Shown in pieces: positions 46,901 to 54,957 of a stretch of 56,094 bases of DNA (within the stretch, counting starts at the first letter, position 1; every line of letters starts with the position of its first letter). Under the pieces are notes generated by a model. The model searched no databases and was not told where the DNA came from. It saw only the letters and a list, made by a program, of their open reading frames with translations. The position numbers and the translations under genes were made by a program. This stretch comes from Thermoproteota archaeon. GTDB taxonomy: Archaea > Thermoproteota > Thermoprotei_A > Sulfolobales > Acidilobaceae. The stretch spans positions 1 through 56,094 of the forward strand of contig JAUQQR010000004.1 in NCBI GenBank assembly GCA_030549835.1, given 5' to 3'.

Positions 46901-47073
46901 ATGAGACTGTAATACTTTAGGTTACCAGGTAGCTCTATGTAGTTTAGGCCGTAGACATTAGTCGAGCCACCCGTTAATTTCATATTCATGGGAAATATGT
47001 TACTTGAGGATGGGAGTATTAGGAACTGGAGTATTATAATTACTAGTAGTCCTAGAATAACGTATCGTCTCAT
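43960..47073 (-). CDS. Large surface protein: beta-propeller-like front and carboxypeptidase-regulatory-like repeats, C-terminal anchor
   Basis: The 1037-aa protein starts with a signal peptide (MRRYVILGLLVIIILQFLIL). Residues about 40-170 and 450-560 hold propeller-type repeats (AGEGYIAKVNINTESIE, GKLTLATSMSGRI, RRIYVGVSNGTVYKLSW). Residues 690-1000 hold three or more beta-sandwich domains like carboxypeptidase regulatory/PEGA domains (EFKIRDVDGNPILSPV, FNLTINFEGRES, VVLEVRDTWSKPVVDAII with TYDITIEKRWYKKTY). A final helix (YLLVAGGALVAIIALIRI) and a basic tail (KRIVEEKLNEEYF) anchor it. It sits divergent to the pilus-motor genes 47204-50583. Substrate or partner unknown; an extracellular sensor or adhesin is likely. 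Confidence 0.7.
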   Translation of the reverse strand: MRRYVILGLLVIIILQFLILPSSSNIFPMNMKLTGGSTNVYGLNYIELPGNLKYYSLISTRDYAIIAGEGYIAKVNINTESIERALGVIGNVTSLSVDSNPPEWVTVGTSLGEVIVASFKDLTPKTSFYVASRGSVKSAYLARVGGEERLIVLDNMGFLYVMKFIRGVLSSGGWFEVGPVRHRGALIGLYDVNILRVYPTIYFKDWVAYFNSGEKIVAFTNVILPATPIVNSFLGGLRVQVYYNISGLLEPSYTGLYRVNENITIERRLYYGVVYESILLPLSLGRDINVYEASNYTITILGLPPQKYTILSLYEVRVVDTVKRIIIKSSYYAGYKSFEVKPGLVTDMGSLELNYCGSTLSSCLEGTIVNGIPFNKLDNPAYAQVLLLIDTSRLPEIYEYGVDIKTIIAPISREMADRGILNLANHQVAMLLRPKLGIPTGWADKGIKSILAIGIGEWLLIYYLGEGLSLVDVGYTQPQIIYLGSRITALEVSPDSRRIYVGVSNGTVYKLSWLMDLPLITPHIPNKARYYMSLSLVVDSTPIASIVEIYGGKLTLATSMSGRIQLINLEENIWHPLWRSAPGFLGLDTRLGSIIAGSRYSDKVILYSPGSNKIYLFNQPLKDLNPVFIRVLMIDYTLEGSWLLIDPIGDISVKIKKNNAIVAETRVSNSTATLYLPQGLFNLTINFEGRESKSILFPVTIGFNEALLVLIPQPRSLLVELIRELNELNTIARLYTPRVNVEFKIRDVDGNPILSPVRITLISEHATYRSTSSNGLVLFSDVPLGIYKLEALPLDRSYESLSINVKVTMRGVEPSILILKPRSINVTIKLIDGTFNTLVQEPFKLKIERLEPGSHMLDYPREFTVTKGSYKTSLPPGTYKVTLTLAGRDIYEVPRDLKFIVEASGEVIIKLKPKVYNVVLEVRDTWSKPVVDAIIKVIRVEGGLEYETTTSENGLTSLSLPHGTYDITIEKRWYKKTYKSITVPETLEDKIVVEPTLPLLTLKYSPYLLVAGGALVAIIALIRIKRIVEEKLNEEYF

Positions 47074-47203
47074 AACTAGTACTTTAAGTCACCTAGATTA
47101 TAGTTTTCAAATCTATTGTTTTAAAAGTCAATTAATGATTAATGTAGTTTAAGTTAATTCAAATTTACACCTACTAGGTACTATTAAATCACTGGGTTTA
47201 AGT

Positions 47204-48838
47204 TTGAAGATTATAAACATATTAAACACATTATTTCGCAGTAAGACTAGTAAAACAGAGAATACTCAAACATATACTACTTCTGCTATAGAGGATAGCT
47301 CAGTGAAGTCCTCCTATGAGCCTGAGATGACTAATAGTGAATATATTGAGATTAATAGGTATAAGCTTATAGATCCATGGGCTTGGGCTTTAATCCTTGA
47401 GTCTAAGTCTACTGGGGAGAGAGTATACTATGTTAGTGAGGCTCCAATGAGTGACCTCGAGAAGAGCATATATGGTAGAATCATGAAGATTATAGAGTGG
47501 GAGATTAAGCCATATAAGGGCGGTAAGGACTCGAGTATATCATATGATCTAATAAGAGAATATTTCATAGATCAGGTTAGGAGGATTGTCAGAGTTTATA
47601 GCATTAAGCTTGGAGCCGTAACTAGAGGTGTAGACTGGCATAAGATACTATACTATCTACTTAGAGATACTGTAGGCTACGGTCCACTAGAGCCTCTAAT
47701 GAGAGACCCATATATTGAGGATATTAGCTGTGATGGTGTAGGTAAACCAGTCTACATATGGCATCAGATGTATGAGAGTATGCCTACGAATATAAGATTT
47801 AATAGTGATGAGGAGTTAGACTCTATAGTATTAAAGCTTGCACATATAGCTGGCAAACATATTAGTGTAGCCTTCCCAATAGTTGACGCTATACTCCCTG
47901 GGGGTCATAGGCTAGCTGCAACTTTTAAGAGAGAGATTAGCGTTGGCGGATCATCATTCACAATTAGGAAGTTTAGGGAGAAGCCTTTAAGCATAGTTGA
48001 CTTAATTATACAGAGGAGTATTAATAGTCTTATAGCAGGCTACCTGTGGCTACTAGTAGAGTATAAGATGCCCGGCATAATTATGGGTGTAACAGGCTCT
48101 GGTAAGACTACAATGCTTAACGCTATAGCTACACTATTAAGACCCAATATTAAAGTTGTAACCATAGAGGATACCCCAGAGCTCAGATTAACATTAGAGA
48201 ACTGGGTACAACTAGTATCTAGACCAAGCTACTCACTAACAGGGAGTAAAATTGGAGAAGTCACATTATATGACTTAGTAAAAGTAAGCTTAAGATACAG
48301 GCCTGACGTCATAATTGTTGGAGAGATTAGAGGAGAAGAAGCATATGTACTATTCCAAGCTATAGCTACAGGTCACGGCGGGCTAACAACAGCTCACGCT
48401 GAGAGTATCTATGCACTAGTTAGAAGACTAACAAGCCCCCCAATGAATATTCCACAAAATTACATCCCCCTAATGAAGTGGGCTCTATTAGTTAAGAGGA
48501 TTGTTTTAGCTAGAGAGGGGAAGCTAAGTGTTTATAGGAGAGTATCCAATATATGGGAGATTAGGGGGCCTAATGATTACGAGAATATAGCAGTATGGGA
48601 TCCACCAATAGATTCTCATAGAGTAAATCTTAGTAATAGCAACTTACTAAGAGATATAGCCCAGCAAACCGGGTTAAGCTTGAATGATGCAATAGATGAG
48701 GTTAAGAGAAGAGCTTATGTGCTAGAGCAACTAGCATTGAGAGGAGAGAGAGATTATAGGAGAGTTGCAGAGGTAGTATATATGTACTACATCAACCCAG
48801 ATAGAGTACTAAGTTCTCTTGGAGGTCCTGAAATTTGA
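47204..48838 (+). CDS. Type II/IV secretion-like ATPase (GspE/TadA/FlaI family)
   Basis: The 544-aa hexameric motor ATPase has an N-terminal domain to about residue 245 and the secretion ATPase core: MGVTGSGKTTMLNAIAT (Walker A), VVTIEDTPELRL (Asp box), LRYRPDVIIVGEIRGEEAYV (Walker B) and ATGHGGLTTAHAES (His box). It powers assembly of type IV pili, archaella or DNA/protein transfer machines in archaea. The start is TTG 47204. The TGA stop overlaps the next gene's TTG by 4 nt, so it is coupled to the TadC-like membrane protein. There is no pilin-like gene or prepilin peptidase nearby, so the structure cannot be named. Confidence 0.88.
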   Translation: MKIINILNTLFRSKTSKTENTQTYTTSAIEDSSVKSSYEPEMTNSEYIEINRYKLIDPWAWALILESKSTGERVYYVSEAPMSDLEKSIYGRIMKIIEWEIKPYKGGKDSSISYDLIREYFIDQVRRIVRVYSIKLGAVTRGVDWHKILYYLLRDTVGYGPLEPLMRDPYIEDISCDGVGKPVYIWHQMYESMPTNIRFNSDEELDSIVLKLAHIAGKHISVAFPIVDAILPGGHRLAATFKREISVGGSSFTIRKFREKPLSIVDLIIQRSINSLIAGYLWLLVEYKMPGIIMGVTGSGKTTMLNAIATLLRPNIKVVTIEDTPELRLTLENWVQLVSRPSYSLTGSKIGEVTLYDLVKVSLRYRPDVIIVGEIRGEEAYVLFQAIATGHGGLTTAHAESIYALVRRLTSPPMNIPQNYIPLMKWALLVKRIVLAREGKLSVYRRVSNIWEIRGPNDYENIAVWDPPIDSHRVNLSNSNLLRDIAQQTGLSLNDAIDEVKRRAYVLEQLALRGERDYRRVAEVVYMYYINPDRVLSSLGGPEI

Positions 48839-50583
48839 GTAGTAAGAGATCTATTAGCATTATAGAGGTATTCGATTACTTAGCTATAAAATATTTTGGA
48901 GAATTAGCTGTATACATAGCTAAAACTTTTGAATTAGAGCAAGCTATTAGAAGAGCGGGTCTAGACATTTATCCTCCACTATATGCTGCTAGGCTAATCC
49001 TATATACTGTAATAGCTTTATTAATATCTCTATACTCGATTTTCATTATCCTCTTAACAGGCTTAAGTCTAACTGTTAAGATAGCTTTATCTATGGTTCT
49101 ACTATCTATACCAATCCTAGTCTACGCTATAGGCCTATCATACCCGTCCTATAAGGCTGGTGAGAGGAGGAGCTGGGTTGAGAGTGAGATTTCACTATTT
49201 GCTGCATACTTAACAGCTATGGCTATAGCCGGTCTAGATGTAGTCTCTACTCTAGATAGGGTTGCTAGGTTACAGGTATTTAGAGGTATTAGGGATGAGG
49301 CTCTAAGGATACTAAAGTCTATTAGGATACTCGGTAAGGATCCACTAGATGCAATAGAATTTAATTCTTCAAACCACCCAAGCCCATTGTATAGAGACTT
49401 TATGCTAGGATTCTCAGCTACAACTAAAATTGGGGGTAGTATTATTGGGTACCTTGAGATGAAGACTAGTGATATCTTTAAGTCTAAGATTGAAGAGCTG
49501 AAACTTATGGCTGAAAGGATTGCTCTATACACAGAGTTATATATTATAATATCAGTTATAATGTCTGTATCACTATACATATTCTTCACTATAAGCTCCC
49601 TATTCCCTGGCACAGGCTTCGGGGGACCTACTCAGCTAGTACTCTTTAGCTTCATATTCATGCCTCTAATAACACTACTACTAATATACTTAGTTGATAA
49701 AACCCAGCCACGTAACCCTGTTAGGATTCCTAAACTCTACGAGGCCATACTAGTCTATGGAGTTCCATCAGCTATAGTATCAGTACTCATACTAGCATAT
49801 CTTACAGGATCCTATAAGCTGTTAGCTGGAGCCCTAGATAGGGATACTATAATAGCATCAAATGTAACCTTAGCTGGAGCCCTAGTAGCTCTAAGTATAC
49901 CTAGCTCATACCTGTGGATTATAGAGTCTAGGAAACTTAAGGGAATGGGGGATTCGCTAGCTAGCTTTCTTAGAGACCTTGTTGAGATTAGGAAAATGGG
50001 TTTAAGCCCTGAGAAGAGTATAGTCGTATTATCTAATAGAGATTATGGACCGTTAAACCCAATAATTAGGAAGATAGCCGCCTCACTATCACTAGGCTTT
50101 GATATGGAGAGAGCTGTAGCATCAGCTCTAAGAGGCTACTATAACTGGATGCTAATATCAACACTAAGGTTCTTAACAGACGCTATAACATTAGGCGGTG
50201 GGAGTATAGAGACGATTGATAGCCTAGCTAGATACACTAGGAGCCTAGCAGACTTCGAGAGCGAGCTATCAAGGAGGCTAAAGATATATGTGATCATGCC
50301 CTACATAGGTGCAGTCATGGTGGCAGGCTCTAGCATGATGATATTATCATATACAGCTCAAACACTAACACTAAACCCTCAACAATCAACACTACTTGAA
50401 GATTTAGGAAGAATAACATTAATAGTAAGTCTAGGAGCGCTATTTAACTCGTGGCTAATGGGTATAATGGCTGGGAAGCTTAGTAGAGGGAGTATAGTAG
50501 CAGGATTCCAGCACTCTATAATACTAACAATAATAGCATTATTAGTAATAGCATTTACAGTGAGTAGCATACCAGGACTATAA
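48835..50583 (+). CDS. TadC/FlaJ-like membrane platform protein
   Basis: 582 aa with about nine helices in two repeated halves. The cytoplasmic T2SSF domains fall at about 110-220 (LFAAYLTAMAIAGLDVVSTL) and 375-480 (LASFLRDLVEIRKMGLSPEK, then FLTDAITLGGGSIETIDSLARY), separated by membrane helices (YIIISVIMSVSLYIFFTIS; TQLVLFSFIFMPLITLLLIY). It forms the inner-membrane base of type IV pilus-like machines, bound by the ATPase encoded upstream. The genes overlap by 4 nt. The last helix is GFQHSIILTIIALLVIAF. The operon ends here; 34 nt separate it from a convergent gene. Confidence 0.87.
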   Translation: MSSKRSISIIEVFDYLAIKYFGELAVYIAKTFELEQAIRRAGLDIYPPLYAARLILYTVIALLISLYSIFIILLTGLSLTVKIALSMVLLSIPILVYAIGLSYPSYKAGERRSWVESEISLFAAYLTAMAIAGLDVVSTLDRVARLQVFRGIRDEALRILKSIRILGKDPLDAIEFNSSNHPSPLYRDFMLGFSATTKIGGSIIGYLEMKTSDIFKSKIEELKLMAERIALYTELYIIISVIMSVSLYIFFTISSLFPGTGFGGPTQLVLFSFIFMPLITLLLIYLVDKTQPRNPVRIPKLYEAILVYGVPSAIVSVLILAYLTGSYKLLAGALDRDTIIASNVTLAGALVALSIPSSYLWIIESRKLKGMGDSLASFLRDLVEIRKMGLSPEKSIVVLSNRDYGPLNPIIRKIAASLSLGFDMERAVASALRGYYNWMLISTLRFLTDAITLGGGSIETIDSLARYTRSLADFESELSRRLKIYVIMPYIGAVMVAGSSMMILSYTAQTLTLNPQQSTLLEDLGRITLIVSLGALFNSWLMGIMAGKLSRGSIVAGFQHSIILTIIALLVIAFTVSSIPGL

Positions 50584-50617
50584 AAAGAAAATGAGAGTAT
50601 ATACGCGGGAGTATATA

Positions 50618-51817
50618 CTATATCTTTAACCCAAATGCTTGCCTTAGTAGCTGCCTAACTATTACTAATCTCTGGATTTCATTAGTCCCCTCATATATAG
50701 TTGTTATTATAGCATCTCTAAGATACCTCTCTACTCCAGTCTCAAAGTCTACACCATATCCTCCATGTATTTGTATTGCTTGTCTAGCTATCCATTCTGC
50801 AGCCTCTGTTGCGTATGCTTTAGCTAGGCTAGCCGCTATTACAAACTCTGGCCTCCCCTTATCTGCTAGTGCTGCAGCCCAGTATGTAAGTAGTCTTGCT
50901 GCCTGTAGCCTCATATACATGTCTGCTATCCTCTCAGTTATTATACCATGTGCTATTAATGGCTGCCCGAATGTCTCTCTCTGTAGCGCGTAGTTTAGTG
51001 TTTTCTCGAATGCTGCTTGGGCTATCCCTACTCCTTGAGCTGCAACTCCAATCCTAGTATGATCATATGTATCCATTAATACCTTGAATCCCTCATTAAC
51101 ATTTCCAACAATATTCTCTTCTGGCACTTTAACCTCATCCAGTATAACCTCGTATGGCTGCTCTCCCCTAAGCCCTAGTACTCTAAACTGTTGCCCAATC
51201 CTTACTCCAGGCCACTCTCTCTCAATAACAAATGTTGTTATACCCCACCATCTCTTATCAGTCCTCGGAGCATCTGTCCTAGCAGATACTAGTAGGTAGT
51301 CAGCCTCTGCTGCTCCAGTAATGAAAATCTTCCTACCACTTATAACATAATGGTTATTAACTCTCCTGGCTGTAGTCTGAATCCCAGCTACATCGCTACC
51401 AGCACCAGGCTCTGTATTAGCGTGAGCTGCTCTAGCCTCTCCTCTAGCTACTGGTGGTACATACTTCTTCCTAAGATACTCACTACCATACCTAAGAACG
51501 GGTGCTACAAATAAGTCTCTAACACCTATAGCAGCGCTTAGAGCAGTACTAGCTCTAGAAAGCTCTTCAGTCAATATAACGGCCATTAGCATCCCGCCAC
51601 CTTGCCCACCGTATTCTTCAGGGATACCGACACCTGTAAACCCTAACTTAACCATCTCATCATAGATATCTTCTGGGATCTTATTACTCTCCTCAATCTC
51701 CCTCCATCTAGGCATAACTCTAGACTCTACGAATTCTCTAACACTCTTCCTAAAAAGCTCATGCTCCTCTGTAATCTCAATCCTGAAATCCTCTATACTC
51801 TTAAATGGGAATACCAA
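50618..51817 (-). CDS. Acyl-CoA dehydrogenase
   Basis: 399-aa flavoenzyme of the usual length. Motifs: LGFTGVGIPEEYGGQGGGML, ANTEPGAGSDVAGIQT (FAD/substrate loop), VLDTYDHTRIGVAAQGVGIA region (here LMDTYDHTRI), QIHGGYGVDFETGVERY and AIITTIYEGTNEIQRLVI, with the catalytic Glu of IYEGT. It oxidises acyl-CoA to enoyl-CoA and passes electrons to ETF or another acceptor. No ETF, thiolase or CoA ligase is nearby. TTG 51817 is the start. It is convergent with TadC and co-directional with the binding protein gene at 51873, 55 nt upstream. Confidence 0.92.
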   Translation of the reverse strand: MVFPFKSIEDFRIEITEEHELFRKSVREFVESRVMPRWREIEESNKIPEDIYDEMVKLGFTGVGIPEEYGGQGGGMLMAVILTEELSRASTALSAAIGVRDLFVAPVLRYGSEYLRKKYVPPVARGEARAAHANTEPGAGSDVAGIQTTARRVNNHYVISGRKIFITGAAEADYLLVSARTDAPRTDKRWWGITTFVIEREWPGVRIGQQFRVLGLRGEQPYEVILDEVKVPEENIVGNVNEGFKVLMDTYDHTRIGVAAQGVGIAQAAFEKTLNYALQRETFGQPLIAHGIITERIADMYMRLQAARLLTYWAAALADKGRPEFVIAASLAKAYATEAAEWIARQAIQIHGGYGVDFETGVERYLRDAIITTIYEGTNEIQRLVIVRQLLRQAFGLKI

Positions 51818-51872
51818 GATGTAAGCACCAATCTATATATAAAAAATGAATTTTTAAAAGTTTACACACTAG

Positions 51873-52811
51873 TCATTTATGATGCATAGTAGCGTGTAGT
51901 ATTACATGCCTAATACTCTCTAATATACTCTCCCCAGCCCATCCAGGAGGCACACCTATTACGATTCTACCTCTAGCGTTAGCCTCTTCAGCAATCATCT
52001 TATCCAAAATAGTCATGAATCTATGTGACCCATGGTCATGCTTATGATTATGTTTATGGTCATGCTTATGGTCAGTAATTGCAACTACAGCTATAACATT
52101 GCTATCATCTAATGCTCTTATAGCTTCTTCTATAGCACTAGCTTTAGGAGTCTCATGGGTATCCCAGACTATGTATGAAACTACGTTTAGGCCGAGCCAA
52201 GCTACTGCAGGCTGTAACTCAGCTGTTGTTAAGACAGCATTATAGCCCTTTAGTATCCCGGAATAGCGGCTAATTAATTCTTCAACTTCACTCCTAACCT
52301 CACTCAGTCTACTATAATAGTAATCTCTCTTCTCTGGTCTAAGCCTACTCATCTCATCAACTAATACTTCTAATATCAATATAAGATTCCTAGGATCATA
52401 GTATGGTTCATGAATATTTATTTTACCATCAGGGAGCCTTGGCAGTATTAAACCCTCAATCTCTAGGACATTAATGAATCTAGCTTTAACCTCACCCCTC
52501 TTAATCATGCTCTCAACCTGTTCATCAACATGAGTATGCCCCATAGACAGTACTATGTTAGCTCTTCTAATCATCTCAACATCTGATGGTGATAATTGTA
52601 GCTCATGCGGGTCAACGCCCGCACCGCCAATAACATAGAGTTTGTCATCGCTAGATAGTAGCCGGTTAACCTCCTTCTGAATACCCGGGAATAGTAGTAC
52701 GATTGTTAAGCCCTCACTAGGCGTGTATACACCTCTATATAGTACTATGATTAATCCTAGTAGAGCTACTAGTACTACTACTGAGGCTCCAAGTAATAAA
52801 TTCCTATTCAT
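51873..52811 (-). CDS. Metal-binding ABC solute-binding protein (ZnuA/TroA type) with His-rich loop
   Basis: About 312 aa. A N-terminal hydrophobic anchor (LLLGASVVVLVALLGLIIVLY) has no lipobox. The cluster A-1 fold shows VIGGAGVDPHELQLSPSDV (first His ligand), LSMGHTHVDEQVESM (second His site) and AVVAITDHKHDHKHNHKH followed by DHGSHRFM, a His/Asp-rich loop common in zinc-binding ZnuA. LTTAELQPAVAWLGLNVV contains the usual Glu/His site position, and IWDTHETPKASAIEE follows. ATG 52811 with GAGGTG upstream is preferred to GTG 52820. It is divergent from the ATPase/permease/regulator genes. Zinc is most likely; Ni or Mn possible given the NikR-like regulator. Confidence 0.82.
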   Translation of the reverse strand: MNRNLLLGASVVVLVALLGLIIVLYRGVYTPSEGLTIVLLFPGIQKEVNRLLSSDDKLYVIGGAGVDPHELQLSPSDVEMIRRANIVLSMGHTHVDEQVESMIKRGEVKARFINVLEIEGLILPRLPDGKINIHEPYYDPRNLILILEVLVDEMSRLRPEKRDYYYSRLSEVRSEVEELISRYSGILKGYNAVLTTAELQPAVAWLGLNVVSYIVWDTHETPKASAIEEAIRALDDSNVIAVVAITDHKHDHKHNHKHDHGSHRFMTILDKMIAEEANARGRIVIGVPPGWAGESILESIRHVILHATMHHK

Positions 52812-52972
52812 GTGCACCACCTCAATTATAAACTATATTACTCGTGCACTTAAATATCTTAATTAACAGTTAATCTATATTAAGCTTAGAATCCTATATC
52901 AGATGTTATTGGGGTTGTATAACTGTGCACAATTTAAATAACCACATATCTATTAGATTTGAAGATGTGCAC
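52812..52972. promoter_or_regulatory. Four GTGCAC palindromes across the znu-type divergent promoter: candidate operator
   Basis: GTGCAC occurs at 52812-52817, 52844-52849, 52925-52930 and 52967-52972. The first overlaps the RBS/start of the binding protein gene; the second flanks its minus-strand TATA region (TAATATAGTT, 52831-52840). The third contains the GTG start codon of the ATPase gene and the fourth lies early in it. Four copies of one 6-mer in 161 bp is far above chance. A ribbon-helix-helix regulator encoded at the end of the rightward operon is the obvious binder. Inference only. Confidence 0.5.
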
Positions 52973-53683
52973 GTTAGGTTTGGTGATGTTATAGCTCTAG
53001 ATGGGGTGAGCTTCGAGGTTAGAGGTCCTGGTTTAATTCAGATTCTAGGACCTAATGGTGCTGGCAAGTCTACTCTATTAAAGGTTATTACTGGGTTAGT
53101 TAAGCCTAGCTCTGGTAGGGTGTATATTAATGGTTTAGACTTGGCTATGTTTAATAAGCTTAATGATAGGTACTTATCATATGTTCCCCAGACTAATCAG
53201 CCACCTAGAGACTCTCCATTAACTGTATGGGAGTTTATAGAGACAGCTGCTACTATTAAGAAGCTAAGGTGGCCTAGGCTATTTACATCTAGTGTTAAGA
53301 GTAGTGTGGTTAGATGCTTAGAGAATGTAGGTCTATCTAGGGAGGAGTGGGGTAAGAGGTTGAGAGATCTTAGCGGAGGCTTATTTCAGAGGGTGCTAGT
53401 TGCTAAAGCTTTGATTAGTGATCCTGCGATAGTATTACTTGATGAGCCACTCGCCTCTGTAGATCCTGATGGTAGGGTATCTCTAGCTAGACTATTAGGA
53501 TCTATTGCTAAGAGTAAGTTAGTAATAGTTACAAGCCATGACCCTAACCCCCTCATAGACTACACTAACGTAGTCATACTACTGAATAAGCGTGTAATAG
53601 CTATGGGTGATCCCCTAGAGACACTTAGACTATATAGTCCAAGGGTTTTATACCCTGAGTGGGTGTCAGATCATGGCCATTAA
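52925..53683 (+). CDS. ABC ATPase for Zn/Mn/Ni-type uptake (ZnuC-like)
   Basis: 252-aa ATPase with Walker A GPNGAGKSTLLKV, Q-loop YVPQTNQPPRD, signature LSGGLFQRVLVAKAL, Walker B IVLLDEPLASVDP and H-loop VTSHDPN, complete. Similar to ZnuC/MntB ATPases. GTG 52925 follows GGGGTTG by 7 nt and is itself part of a GTGCAC palindrome. It overlaps the permease gene by 11 nt. It is divergent to the binding protein gene. Confidence 0.88.
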   Translation: MHNLNNHISIRFEDVHVRFGDVIALDGVSFEVRGPGLIQILGPNGAGKSTLLKVITGLVKPSSGRVYINGLDLAMFNKLNDRYLSYVPQTNQPPRDSPLTVWEFIETAATIKKLRWPRLFTSSVKSSVVRCLENVGLSREEWGKRLRDLSGGLFQRVLVAKALISDPAIVLLDEPLASVDPDGRVSLARLLGSIAKSKLVIVTSHDPNPLIDYTNVVILLNKRVIAMGDPLETLRLYSPRVLYPEWVSDHGH

Positions 53684-54542
53684 TCCTCTAATAGTAACCC
53701 TAATATTATCATCTACTATACTCTTAGCTTTAGCCCCACATATTTACTGGTTTATAGGCTATGGTGTTGTAGCCTCACTTATAGGAGCTTCACTAGCATT
53801 TGGCTCTATAAGTGTACTCGTATCTGCTAGGAGACTATACTTTATGGCCCATGTAGTCCCCCATATGGCTATATTTGCTGCTCCAATAGCTATCATTGTA
53901 ACACGGCACCTCCAGGTTAATGAGTGGCTTTTATCAGCAATAATAGTTATGATACTACTATGGGCTTCAGGCTACGCTATTAGCCGCGGTTTGAGTAGTG
54001 ATATTATAGCGTCACTGTCTGTATCTTTTACCGCGTCGGCTACAATCATAGCACTATATTATGCTCAGAGGATTGTAGGTGCTGGGAGGATATCATCAAT
54101 AATACTTGGAGACCCTCTATTGACTAGTATTAGTGAGGGTTTAATAGCTCTAGTAGTAGGCTCTATGATATTACTAGCATCATTAATGGTAGTGAGGGAG
54201 ATGTTCTATATAAGTGTTGATAGGGAGGGAGCTATAGTTGATGGTTTAAGAGTAGTATACTATGATTACACACTCTATACTCTAATAGGTGTAACGGTAG
54301 CTATTATGCTTAAGATAGTAGGCTTCCTAGTATCAAGCATCCTAATACTAGTACCTGGAGCTGTGAGCCTCCTACTATCTAGGAGCTCTTATGAGGCGCT
54401 AATGGCTTCAATAGGCGTATCCCTAATAGCATCAGCTCTAGGCCTATACGCTGGAATACTCCTAGACATACCACCATCTGGAGCTTTAGGCCTAATCCTG
54501 GTAGCTATATATGCTCTCGTATGGGTGGCTAGGAGTGCCTAA
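53673..54542 (+). CDS. ABC permease for Zn/Mn/Ni-type uptake (ZnuB-like)
   Basis: 289 aa with about eight helices. Typical ZnuB/MntC features: ISVLVSARRLYFMAHVVPHM (family-specific loop after helix 2), SGYAISRGLSSDIIASL, and the coupling loop VDGLRVVYYDYTLYTLIG, ending with LVSSILILVPGAVSLLLSR and ASALGLYAGILLDIPPSGA. ATG 53673 overlaps the ATPase stop by 11 nt. The regulator gene starts within its last 8 nt. Confidence 0.87.
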   Translation: MAINPLIVTLILSSTILLALAPHIYWFIGYGVVASLIGASLAFGSISVLVSARRLYFMAHVVPHMAIFAAPIAIIVTRHLQVNEWLLSAIIVMILLWASGYAISRGLSSDIIASLSVSFTASATIIALYYAQRIVGAGRISSIILGDPLLTSISEGLIALVVGSMILLASLMVVREMFYISVDREGAIVDGLRVVYYDYTLYTLIGVTVAIMLKIVGFLVSSILILVPGAVSLLLSRSSYEALMASIGVSLIASALGLYAGILLDIPPSGALGLILVAIYALVWVARSA

Positions 54543-54915
54543 GAGGAAGTTTGGTGTAAGTATTAGTGATAGCTTAGCTGAAAGCCTAGACAATCTCTGT
54601 AGCGTACTAGGTGTTGATAGGAGTAGTGTAGTTGAGAGAGCTATAGGAAACCTTATAGTAGAGTACTCTCACCACCTAGTAAGTCATGAGTGCCTAGCTC
54701 TACTAGCAATAGTATGCTCAGAGGAGGAGAATATTCAGGATATACTTAGAGATGTGAGAGATATCGATGTAACACAAATACACAACCATAGGGGGAATAA
54801 GTGTACCCAAGTAATAATAGCCTCAGGCCCTAGTGATAAGATAGCTGAGCTCTACTCAAAATTAAATAGTATAGAGAACTGTAGAGTTAAGTATATGGCT
54901 CTACACGATATATGA
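54535..54915 (+). CDS. NikR-like ribbon-helix-helix metal regulator
   Basis: From GTG 54535 (inside the permease stop: GTGCCTAA) the product is about 126 aa. The N-terminal RHH domain reads RKFGVSISDSLAESLDNLCS and DRSSVVERAIGNLIVEYSHH; the C-terminal ACT-like half has DVTQIHNHRGNKCTQVIIAS. In NikR the nickel ligands are one His about 11 residues before an H-x-H-x5-C motif. Here the motif is H-x-H-x4-C and the earlier His is an Arg. The metal may therefore not be nickel. It probably represses the uptake genes when metal is plentiful, binding the GTGCAC sites. The ATG at 54511 would place the start inside the permease frame and is less likely. Confidence 0.75.
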   Translation: MPKRKFGVSISDSLAESLDNLCSVLGVDRSSVVERAIGNLIVEYSHHLVSHECLALLAIVCSEEENIQDILRDVRDIDVTQIHNHRGNKCTQVIIASGPSDKIAELYSKLNSIENCRVKYMALHDI

Positions 54916-54957
54916 GTATACTTAAAATGTAATACACCCTATACACTCTTAAAACAT

